The notes under the pieces: model-generated
The model's database searches: none
What the model saw: the letters and a program-made list of their open reading frames with translations, nothing else
What the model was told of the DNA's origin: nothing
Part shown: positions 1 through 6,788 of the stretch, one piece after another
How the letters are laid out: each line of letters begins with the position of its first letter
Position numbering within the stretch: position 1 is the first letter of the stretch
Translations under genes and position numbers: made by a program
NCBI GenBank assembly: GCA_051011595.1
Contig: JBPCTQ010000038.1
Location: 1 to 15,601, forward strand
Reading direction: 5' to 3'
Source: JAOUEE01 sp051011595
GTDB taxonomy: Bacteria; Actinomycetota; Acidimicrobiia; Acidimicrobiales; SHLQ01
DNA length: 15,601 nt

Positions 1-2
1 TG

Positions 3-74
3 GTCGCACTCGGCGACGTCGACGTTGCGCCGGTGTGGTTGACCAACAGTGAAGGCGAGGCAGCCAATGGTTGA
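3..74 (+). CDS. 3' end of an upstream gene, possibly nuoE (partial)
   Basis: An open frame enters from the left edge and stops at TGA 72-74, giving 23 codons that end in EAANG. Its stop overlaps the ATG of nuoF by 8 bases, the same tight packing seen throughout the downstream genes, so it is probably the previous gene of the operon. In most nuo operons that gene would be nuoE, the 24-kDa [2Fe-2S] subunit that pairs with NuoF. The visible residues carry no NuoE motif (its cysteines would lie further upstream), so the identity is inferred from position only. The nuoD gene at the far end could equally be followed by nuoE. Confidence 0.4.
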   Translation, partial: VALGDVDVAPVWLTNSEGEAANG

Positions 75-1458
75 CGGCTACCTGGCCCACGCCCCGGGTT
101 ACGTGCACAACGACGGTCCCAAGATCGTCACCGGTCGATTCGAACACGACGACTCCTTCACGCTGGCCCGCAGCCGGTCCACCGGCGGGTACGAGGCCCT
201 CCAGGCCTGTCTGGCCAAGGCCCCCGAAGAGATCCACGACGAGGTCCGCAACGCGGTGCTGCTGGGTCGCGGCGGTGCCGGCTTCCCGGCCGGCGTCAAG
301 TGGGGATTCTGCCCCGAGGGCGTCTGGCCCCGATACCTGGTGGTCAACGGCGACGAGAGCGAGCCCGGCACCTACAAGGACCGCCTCCTCATGGAGCTCG
401 ATCCGCACCAGCTCATCGAGGGATGTCTCATCACCTGTTATGCGCTGGGCCTCTCGCAGTGCTTCTTGTACGTACGGGGCGAGATGGCGCTGGCCCAGGA
501 ACGCATCGCCACTGCGCTCAACGAGGCCTACGACGCCGGATTGGTGGGCAAGAACATCCTGGGTACCGATTTCTCGGTCGACGTCGTGCTGCATTGGGGT
601 GCCGGCGCCTACATCGTGGGTGAGGAAACCGCGCTCATCGAGAGCCTCGAGGGCAACCGGGGGATGCCCCGCCTCAAGCCGCCGTTCTTCCCCGCCGCCA
701 TCGGCCTCTACGGCAAACCCACCATCGTCAACAACGTCGAAACCCTGTCGAACGTGCCCTGGATCATCAGCAACGGTGCCGATGCCTACAAGGAGTACGG
801 CTCCGAGGACTCGCCCGGCACTCGGATGTTCGCGGTCAGCGGGCACGTGAAGCGCCCCGGTGTCTACGAGGTCGAACACGGCATCACCACCTTCCGCGAC
901 CTCATCTACGGCGACAACTTCTGTCAGGGCATCCGCGACGGTCACCAGCTGAAGATGTTCATTCCCGGTGGTGGCTCGGCCCCCTGGTTCTTCGAGGATC
1001 ATCTCGACTTGCCCCTCGAGGCCCGCCCGGTGGGAGCGGCCGGTTCGATGCTCGGTTCGGGTGCCATCGTGATCATGGACGACAGCACCGACGCCGTGCA
1101 GGCCTGTCTTCGGGTCGTTCGTTTCTTCGCTCGCGAATCGTGTGGCAAGTGCACACCGTGTCGTGAAGGCACCACCTGGGAGGAACAGATCCTGCGCCGG
1201 ATCTACGACGGCCACGGTCGGCCCGGCGACATCGACATGTTGCTCGACGTAGCCGACAACATCAGCCCCGGGCCGTACCCGGCCGCCGCCGACGAATCCC
1301 AGGGTCTCGAAGCAGTCCCGTTCCCTCCCCGCCAGACCACGATCTGTCCGCTGGGGCCATCGTCGGTTGCACCCATCGTGAGCGCCATCCGCCGATTCCG
1401 CCACGAGTTCGAAGACAAGATTCCCGCCCGCACGACCATCCCCGTCCGCGCCTCCTAG
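67..1458 (+). CDS. nuoF: NADH-quinone oxidoreductase subunit F (NADH/FMN-binding, cluster N3)
   Basis: This 463-residue subunit of the peripheral arm oxidises NADH, passes electrons to FMN and then to the [4Fe-4S] cluster N3. The glycine-rich FMN/NADH loop GRGGAGFPAG lies at residues 67-76, followed by NGDESEPGTYKDR from residue 94 and GAGAYIVGEETALI near 180. The cluster ligands are C359, C362, C365 (ESCGKCTPCREG) and C427 (TICPLG). From memory, the gap between the third and fourth cysteine is about 41 residues in Escherichia coli and Thermus; here it is 62, owing to an extra Pro/Ala-rich stretch near residues 398-422. I chose ATG 67 because GAAGGCGAGG (51-60) lies six bases before it. GTG 49 in the same frame would add six residues but has no ribosome site. 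The start overlaps the upstream stop, suggesting coupled translation. Confidence 0.96.
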   Translation: MVDGYLAHAPGYVHNDGPKIVTGRFEHDDSFTLARSRSTGGYEALQACLAKAPEEIHDEVRNAVLLGRGGAGFPAGVKWGFCPEGVWPRYLVVNGDESEPGTYKDRLLMELDPHQLIEGCLITCYALGLSQCFLYVRGEMALAQERIATALNEAYDAGLVGKNILGTDFSVDVVLHWGAGAYIVGEETALIESLEGNRGMPRLKPPFFPAAIGLYGKPTIVNNVETLSNVPWIISNGADAYKEYGSEDSPGTRMFAVSGHVKRPGVYEVEHGITTFRDLIYGDNFCQGIRDGHQLKMFIPGGGSAPWFFEDHLDLPLEARPVGAAGSMLGSGAIVIMDDSTDAVQACLRVVRFFARESCGKCTPCREGTTWEEQILRRIYDGHGRPGDIDMLLDVADNISPGPYPAAADESQGLEAVPFPPRQTTICPLGPSSVAPIVSAIRRFRHEFEDKIPARTTIPVRAS

Positions 1459-1477
1459 GACTACGGTTCCTCCGTTC

Positions 1478-3928
1478 ATGACCGACATCGCCGATACCAG
1501 CGAAGGCATCGCCATCACCGTCGATGGGCAGCCCGTCCTGGCCCGCCCAGGCGAGTTGTTGATCGACGCGTGCGAGCGCAACGGTGTCTACATTCCGCGG
1601 TTCTGCTACCACCCGCGTATGACCCCCGTGGGCATGTGCCGCATGTGTCTGGTCGAGGTCGACGCGGGCCGGGGGCCGGCGCTGAGCCCGTCGTGCATGC
1701 TCACGTGCACCCCCGACATGGTGGTCGAGACCGAGAGCGACATCACCAAGAAGGCCCAGGACGGCGTCCTCGAGTTCCTCCTCATCAACCATCCGCTCGA
1801 CTGCCCGGTGTGCGACAAGGGCGGCGAGTGCCCGTTGCAGGATCAGACCATGGCCTACGGGCCGGGTGAGAGCCGCTTCATCGAGGAGAAGCGTCACTTC
1901 GAGAAGCCCATCCCCATCAACGACAACGTCTACCTCGATCGTGAGCGGTGCATTCTCTGTGACCGGTGCACCCGGTTCGCCAAAGAAGTGGCCGGCGACC
2001 CGCTCATCCACTTCCAGGGACGAGGCAACCTCACCGAGGTCAACACCTTTCCCGACGAACCCTTCGCCTCGTACTTCAGCGGCAACACCGTGCAGATCTG
2101 CCCGGTGGGTGCGCTCACCGCCAAGCCCTACCGCTTCAAGGCCCGCCCGTGGGATCTCGAAGAGGTCGAGTCCACCGCCACGGTCGACTCCGTCGGGTCG
2201 AGGGTGGTCATCCAGTCGAGCCGCAACCGGGTGTTGCGCTACCTGGGGGTCGACAGCGACGCCGTCAACTGGGGCTGGCTGAGCGACCGCGAACGTTTCA
2301 GTTTCGAGGCCCTCAACTCCGAGCTGCGTCTCACCGAACCGCTGCTGACCTCGGGTGACGACCATCGGGTCACCACCTGGGCCTCGGCCCTGGGGTTCGC
2401 CGCCGACGCCATCAACAAGGCGCCCGCGTCGCGGGTTGCCGCCATCGGCGGGGCTCGCCTCACCAACGAGGCCCAGTACGCCTGGGCCAAGCTCCTGAAA
2501 GGCATCGTCGGCACCGACAACGTCGATGCCCAGCTGGGCGATGGTCTGCCCGCCGAGCTGGTGCTCGGTCTGCCCCGCGCCACCATCGCCGAGGCCTGCA
2601 CCCCGGGCGGCACCATCGTGTTGTGCGGTCCCGACCCCAAGGAATCGCTGGGTTCGCTCTACCTCCGCCTGCGCCACGCAGTGGTCGAGGACGGTGCCAT
2701 CCTCATCGAGCTCACCCCGCGCAGCACCGGTCTCAGCCGCTACGCCGCGGCCTCCCTGCACCCACGGCCCGGCGAGCTGGGGGCGCTGGCGCGAGCGCTG
2801 GTGTCGGGCGACGGCGGCGACGCAGCCGGCGTTGCCGCCGACGACATCGCCGCGGCCCATCGCGCCCTCGCAGGTGATGGACCCGTCACGGTCATTCTCG
2901 GTCGGGCGTCGGCCGCCGAGTCGGCCCGGGTGGTGGCCGACGCGGCCACCGCGCTGGCCGGCATCGACGGCGTGCGCTTCTTGTCCAGCCTCACCCGCGG
3001 CAACGTGCACGGCGCCATCGACATGGGTCTCGCCCCCGGTCTCGTGCCCGGTCGCCAGCTGCTCACCAGCCCACCGTCGTCCTGGCCGACGGCCCCCGGT
3101 GAATCGGGTCTCGACTGTGGCGGCATCCTCGCGGCAGCCGCCAACGGCGACCTCGACGTGTTGGTGTTGTTGGGTGCCGACCCGCTGTCCGACTTCCCGG
3201 ATCGAGCCTTGGCCGAGCGGGCCCTTTCGACGGTGGCCACCGTGGTTGCGGTCGACACCTTGCCCACCGACTCGGTGGCCGCGGCCGACGTCGTGCTACC
3301 GGCGGCCACCACAACCGAGGTGGCCGGCACCTTCACCAACCTCGAAGGTCGGGTGAGTGCCCTGGCCCAGAAGGTGACCGCCCCGGGCACAGCACGAGCC
3401 GACTGGATCATCGCAGCCGAATTGGCGGTGGCCCTCGGAGCCGATCTGGCCCTGGAATCGCTCGACGACATCTGGTCCGAGCTGGCCACCGTGAGCCCGA
3501 TGCATGCCGCCATCGATCCGGCCCAGGCCGGCGATCGCGAGGGAGTTCTGGTGGCGGGCGGTCTCGAGTTCACGCCCGCCGATGCCGTCGAACCGCCGGC
3601 CAACGACGCCTATGGGCTCCGACTCATCGCCGGTCGGGCGATGTACGACCAGGGAACCACGCTCGCAGCCAGCCCCTCATCGGCCGAACTGCACCGCCAA
3701 CCCACGGTGGCCCTGAACCCCCACGACTTCGAGAAACTCGGTGTGGCCTTGGGCGACGAGGTCGACGTGAGCTCGGCGCGTGGATCGATCAATGTGGCGG
3801 TGGCCGTCGACGCCGGCGTTCCCCGCGGCAGCGCGGCCATGATCAGCCATCTCGGCGGTCCCGACCCCTATCAACTGGTCGACGCGGATCACGTGGTCAC
3901 CGACGTGCGAGTGGAGCGGATGGGATGA
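1478..3928 (+). CDS. nuoG: NADH-quinone oxidoreductase subunit G (large Fe-S subunit)
   Basis: An 816-residue peripheral-arm subunit that wires electrons from NuoE/F towards NuoI. The N-terminal ferredoxin-like domain supplies the [2Fe-2S] cluster N1b (C43, C54, C57, C73). Next comes the His-ligated N5 site, H105 with C109, C112 and C118. N4 follows with C158, C161, C164 and C208 (CPVGAL). The rest is a degenerate molybdopterin-oxidoreductase-like body ending in a small beta-rich C-terminal domain from about residue 705. The four extra cysteines that form cluster N7 in E. coli and Thermus should fall at about 225-265; that stretch has none. The gene starts 19 bases after nuoF. ATG 1478 has no convincing Shine-Dalgarno sequence, so coupling to nuoF is likely. 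Its stop overlaps the nuoH start as ATGA. Family assignment is certain. Confidence 0.97.
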   Translation: MTDIADTSEGIAITVDGQPVLARPGELLIDACERNGVYIPRFCYHPRMTPVGMCRMCLVEVDAGRGPALSPSCMLTCTPDMVVETESDITKKAQDGVLEFLLINHPLDCPVCDKGGECPLQDQTMAYGPGESRFIEEKRHFEKPIPINDNVYLDRERCILCDRCTRFAKEVAGDPLIHFQGRGNLTEVNTFPDEPFASYFSGNTVQICPVGALTAKPYRFKARPWDLEEVESTATVDSVGSRVVIQSSRNRVLRYLGVDSDAVNWGWLSDRERFSFEALNSELRLTEPLLTSGDDHRVTTWASALGFAADAINKAPASRVAAIGGARLTNEAQYAWAKLLKGIVGTDNVDAQLGDGLPAELVLGLPRATIAEACTPGGTIVLCGPDPKESLGSLYLRLRHAVVEDGAILIELTPRSTGLSRYAAASLHPRPGELGALARALVSGDGGDAAGVAADDIAAAHRALAGDGPVTVILGRASAAESARVVADAATALAGIDGVRFLSSLTRGNVHGAIDMGLAPGLVPGRQLLTSPPSSWPTAPGESGLDCGGILAAAANGDLDVLVLLGADPLSDFPDRALAERALSTVATVVAVDTLPTDSVAAADVVLPAATTTEVAGTFTNLEGRVSALAQKVTAPGTARADWIIAAELAVALGADLALESLDDIWSELATVSPMHAAIDPAQAGDREGVLVAGGLEFTPADAVEPPANDAYGLRLIAGRAMYDQGTTLAASPSSAELHRQPTVALNPHDFEKLGVALGDEVDVSSARGSINVAVAVDAGVPRGSAAMISHLGGPDPYQLVDADHVVTDVRVERMG

Positions 3929-5166
3929 TCCTCGGCCTCGACCCGCTGTTCTTCGACGATGCCTGGCTGGCTCAGCTGCTCATCACCTTGTTGAAGGTGG
4001 TGGTCGCCTTCGCACTGTTGCTGGTGGCCGTGATGTTGATGATCTGGTTCGAGCGCAAGTTGGTCAGCGACATGCACAACCGGATCGGCCCCAACATGGC
4101 CGGTCCGTGGGGCATCCTCCAGACCCTCGCCGACGGCATCAAGCTGTTCTTCAAGGAAGACCTCATCCCCGACAAGAGCGACCGGTTCGTCTTCAAGCTG
4201 GCGCCCTACCTCTCGTTGGTGCCGGCCTTCCTGGTCTTCGCCGTGGTCCCCATCGGCGGTGATTTCGTGAACCGCGATGGTGTGGTCACCATCTTCGGCC
4301 ACGACACGTATCTGCAGGTGGCCGATCCGCACATCGGGATCCTGTTCTTCCTGGCCATGTCGTCGATGGCGGTCTACGGCATCATGCTGGCCGGCTGGTC
4401 GTCGGGTTCGAAGTACCCGCTGTTGGGGTCGGTGCGGGCGTCGGCCCAGATGGTCTCGTACGAAGCCGCCCTCGGCTTGGCCGTGGTGGCCGTGTTGCTC
4501 CAGAGCGAGTCGTTGAGCACCCACGACATCGCCCTCGGTCAGGCCGCGGCCGGGCCCGAGTTGTTCGGTTTTGTCCCGTTGCCCAACTGGAACCTGCTGG
4601 TCACCGGGTTCATCCCGTTCGTGGTGTTCCTCATCGCCGGTACCGCCGAGCTGAACCGGCCGCCCTTCGACCTGGTCGAGGCCGAGCAGGAACTGGTGGG
4701 GGGATTCCACACCGAATACAGCTCGATCCGATTCGCGCTGTTCTTCCTGGCCGAGTTCATGAACGTCATCACGATGTCGGCCATCATCGTGACCTTGTTC
4801 CTGGGTGGACCGGCGGGGCCAGTACCCATCGAAGAGATCGGCTGGTTGTTCGGCATCTTCTGGTTCTTCGTCAAGTTGATGGTGTTCTTGTTCTTCTACG
4901 TGTGGTTGCGCGCCACCTTGCCCCGGCTGCGCTACGACCAGCTCATGGATCTGGGTTGGAAGATCCTGATCCCGCTCTCGCTGGCCTGGTTGTTGTTCCT
5001 GGCCGCCCGCAACATCTCCAACGAATACGACTGGTCGACCGGTCAGATCGTGTTGGCGGTCGGCATCGGTGTCGGCCTGTTGGTCATCTGCGTCTCGTTG
5101 TTGCTGGGCGCCATCGCCGCCGGTGACCGAGTGCAGGAAGAAGAAGCAGAGGACGAGGTCGTCTGA
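3925..5166 (+). CDS. nuoH: NADH-quinone oxidoreductase subunit H (membrane, quinone-site subunit)
   Basis: A 413-residue membrane subunit that joins the two arms, forms much of the quinone tunnel and starts the proton-coupling path. Conserved stretches are RIGPNMAGPWGILQ with ADGIKLFFKED after helix 1, GSKYPLLGSVRASAQM, and the acidic loop that begins at N244 (NRPPFDLVEAEQELVGGF, then HTEY). The usual eight helices end at about residue 360. An additional hydrophobic helix (about 373-395) and an acidic tail (EEEAEDEVV) follow, making it longer than the roughly 325-residue E. coli protein. Long NuoH proteins are, to my recollection, also found in other actinobacteria. Start ATG 3925 overlaps the nuoG stop (ATGA) and is preceded by GGAGCGGA. 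The stop shares one base with nuoI. Confidence 0.97.
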   Translation: MILGLDPLFFDDAWLAQLLITLLKVVVAFALLLVAVMLMIWFERKLVSDMHNRIGPNMAGPWGILQTLADGIKLFFKEDLIPDKSDRFVFKLAPYLSLVPAFLVFAVVPIGGDFVNRDGVVTIFGHDTYLQVADPHIGILFFLAMSSMAVYGIMLAGWSSGSKYPLLGSVRASAQMVSYEAALGLAVVAVLLQSESLSTHDIALGQAAAGPELFGFVPLPNWNLLVTGFIPFVVFLIAGTAELNRPPFDLVEAEQELVGGFHTEYSSIRFALFFLAEFMNVITMSAIIVTLFLGGPAGPVPIEEIGWLFGIFWFFVKLMVFLFFYVWLRATLPRLRYDQLMDLGWKILIPLSLAWLLFLAARNISNEYDWSTGQIVLAVGIGVGLLVICVSLLLGAIAAGDRVQEEEAEDEVV

Positions 5167-5807
5167 TGGGATTGCTCGACTACGTCCGCGGCTTCCGTGT
5201 CACCTTCGACAAGTTGTTCGAGGAACGGGTGACCACCGAATATCCGGTGGAGAAGAGCCCCAAACCCGAACGCCTGCACGGTCGCCATGTCCTCAACCGC
5301 TACGAGGACGGCATGGAGAAGTGCATCGGGTGCGAGTTGTGCGCCGGTGTGTGTCCGGCCAAGTGCATCTATGTCCGGGGCCAGGACAACCCGATCGACG
5401 ACCCCGTGTCGCCCGGCGAGCGATTCGGCTACATCTACGAGATCAACTACCTGCGGTGTATTCACTGCGACCTGTGTGTGGAGGCCTGTCCCACCCAGGC
5501 CATCACCGAGACGAAGCTGTTCGAGTTCTCCTTCACCAACCGCAACGACGCCATCTACACCAAGTCCGAGCTGTTGGTGGACGACGAGGGAATGCCCCAG
5601 CAGCTGCCGTGGGAGGACTGGCGCCCCGGTGAGGACCATCCCACGTTGGCCGGGAGGCGGGCCACGTCGCCTGCCGGCGACGCCGACTACGTGGGCGAGG
5701 TGGCCTGGTCGGGCGAGCTCGGCTACGGCGTTCGCTCGCCCGAAGCCGGCCAGCACGGCGAGGATACGGCCGTCACCGAGTCCGACGACGAGGCCGAGAT
5801 CTCGTGA
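5166..5807 (+). CDS. nuoI: NADH-quinone oxidoreductase subunit I (clusters N6a and N6b)
   Basis: A 213-residue 8Fe ferredoxin-type subunit of the hydrophilic arm that relays electrons from NuoG to cluster N2 in NuoB. Two complete CxxCxxCxxxC motifs are visible: C53, C56, C59, C63 (CIGCELCAGVC) and C98, C101, C104, C108 (CIHCDLCVEAC). Each has the following proline, and together they bind two [4Fe-4S] clusters. After the conserved FTNRNDAIYTKSELL segment comes a C-terminal extension of roughly 70 residues (from about 138). It is rich in Gly, Asp and Glu and ends DDEAEIS, beyond the usual core fold; E. coli NuoI has about 180 residues. The start is read at TGATG, sharing one base with the nuoH stop. 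The stop overlaps nuoJ as GTGA. Confidence 0.97.
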   Translation: MGLLDYVRGFRVTFDKLFEERVTTEYPVEKSPKPERLHGRHVLNRYEDGMEKCIGCELCAGVCPAKCIYVRGQDNPIDDPVSPGERFGYIYEINYLRCIHCDLCVEACPTQAITETKLFEFSFTNRNDAIYTKSELLVDDEGMPQQLPWEDWRPGEDHPTLAGRRATSPAGDADYVGEVAWSGELGYGVRSPEAGQHGEDTAVTESDDEAEIS

Positions 5808-6481
5808 ACGCCGAGATCATCACCTTTGCCGTCGCGGCCACCCTGGCCGTGATCGGTGCGCTGGGGGTCGTGTTGGCCCGCAATCCGGTGCACTCGGCGT
5901 TGTTCCTGGTGCAGACGCTGTTCGGCGTGGCGGTGTTGTTCATCGCCAAAGAGGCCTACTTCCTGGCCGCCATCCAGGTGATCGTGTACGCGGGCGCCAT
6001 CGTCATCTTGTTCTTGTTCGTCATCATGTTGGTGGGTGTCGACCGCACCGAGAGCCTCGAGGTCGAACCCGTGGTGGGCCTGCGGCCATTGGCGGTGGTG
6101 ATGGGGGCGGCGCTGCTCGCCGGTCTCGTCACGGTCATCGTGAGCGTGAAAGAAGCCACCGGTGCCGGCCTGTTGCCCATCGACCCCGACCGCACCGACA
6201 TCGAACAGCTCGGTGACCGGCTCTTCACCGACTGGGTCTTCGCGTTTCAGCTCACCGGGCTGTTGCTCACCATCGCCGTGGTGGGTGCGGTCTTGTTGGC
6301 CCGGCGCCCCCGCGGCGATCTGCAGCCCATCCCCGATCCCGCCCCCATGGTCATGGCCATGAACCAAGCCCAGGCGGCCCGTGAAGCAACGGCCGACGAG
6401 TCGGGTTCCTCCGCGGGCGGAGGCGACGATGCCGAAGCGACTGACGATGAGTCGGGGTCCTCCGCAGGCGGAGGCGAATAG
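5804..6481 (+). CDS. nuoJ: NADH-quinone oxidoreductase subunit J (membrane)
   Basis: A 225-residue membrane subunit with five predicted helices, sitting between NuoH/A and NuoK. The strongly conserved third helix (IQVIVYAGAIVILFLFVIML, about residues 57-76) is recognisable; in other complex I structures it contains a pi-bulge linked to coupling. The last hydrophobic helix ends near residue 165. About 55 residues follow that are not part of the usual core, finishing in two copies of DESGSSAGGG spaced 17 residues apart. GTG 5804 is chosen because it overlaps the nuoI stop (GTGA) and gives the expected N-terminus directly before helix 1. The stop TAG 6479-6481 shares its last base with the nuoK GTG. 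The tail DNA carries two small hairpins, one covering the nuoK ribosome site. Confidence 0.95.
   Translation: MNAEIITFAVAATLAVIGALGVVLARNPVHSALFLVQTLFGVAVLFIAKEAYFLAAIQVIVYAGAIVILFLFVIMLVGVDRTESLEVEPVVGLRPLAVVMGAALLAGLVTVIVSVKEATGAGLLPIDPDRTDIEQLGDRLFTDWVFAFQLTGLLLTIAVVGAVLLARRPRGDLQPIPDPAPMVMAMNQAQAAREATADESGSSAGGGDDAEATDDESGSSAGGGE
6395..6477 (+). repeat. Duplicated 32-base unit in nuoJ tail, each with a 7-bp hairpin
   Basis: Bases 6395-6426 and 6446-6477 are 29/32 identical, 51 bases (17 codons) apart, and both encode DESGSSAGGG. The three differences are silent third-position changes. Each copy contains CCTCCGC, two bases, then GCGGAGG (6408-6423 and 6459-6474), a perfect 7-bp inverted repeat; the only change inside this element is in the two-base loop. 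In the second copy GGAGG (6470-6474) lies six bases before the nuoK GTG, so the hairpin would hide that ribosome binding site. Confidence 0.8.
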
Positions 6482-6783
6482 TGGACAACTCCGTTGCCTA
6501 CCTGATCCTCGCGGCCGTGATCTTCTGCATCGGTGCCGTCGGGTTGTTGGTGCGCCGCAATCCGCTGGTGATGTTCATGTGTGTCGAGCTCATGCTCAAT
6601 GCCGTCAACCTCACGTTCGTGAGCTTCGGCGACGACCTGGGTGACCTCGGTGGTCAGATGGCCGTCTTCTTCGTGTTGGTGGTCGCGGCGGCCGAAGTGG
6701 TGGTCGGTCTGGCCATCATCGTGGCCATCATGCGGCGCCGACCTCGAGCCACCGCCGACGACCTCTCGGCGTTGCGGGGATAG
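6481..6783 (+). CDS. nuoK: NADH-quinone oxidoreductase subunit K (membrane)
   Basis: A 100-residue, three-helix membrane subunit related to MrpC that forms part of the proton path between NuoJ and NuoN. Length equals the E. coli protein. The two membrane glutamates known to matter in the family are in place: E36 in the helix-2 motif CVELMLNAVNL and E72 in helix 3 (VVAAAEVVVGLA). The start is GTG 6481, sharing one base with the nuoJ stop and preceded by GGAGG at 6470-6474. That ribosome site lies inside a 7-bp hairpin, so efficient initiation may depend on ribosomes finishing nuoJ. nuoL begins five bases after the stop. Confidence 0.97.
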   Translation: MDNSVAYLILAAVIFCIGAVGLLVRRNPLVMFMCVELMLNAVNLTFVSFGDDLGDLGGQMAVFFVLVVAAAEVVVGLAIIVAIMRRRPRATADDLSALRG

Positions 6784-6788
6784 TCGCC

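Noticed and set aside
49..66. GTG start for nuoF six codons upstream
   Set aside because: It would overlap the only good ribosome site (51-60), whereas ATG 67 is properly spaced from it.
1262..3010. Long minus-strand open frame opposite nuoF/nuoG (582 codons)
   Set aside because: It lies antisense to clearly conserved genes, has low-complexity Gly/Asp/Arg/His content and no recognisable motif. Such frames are expected in DNA with strong G/C at third positions.
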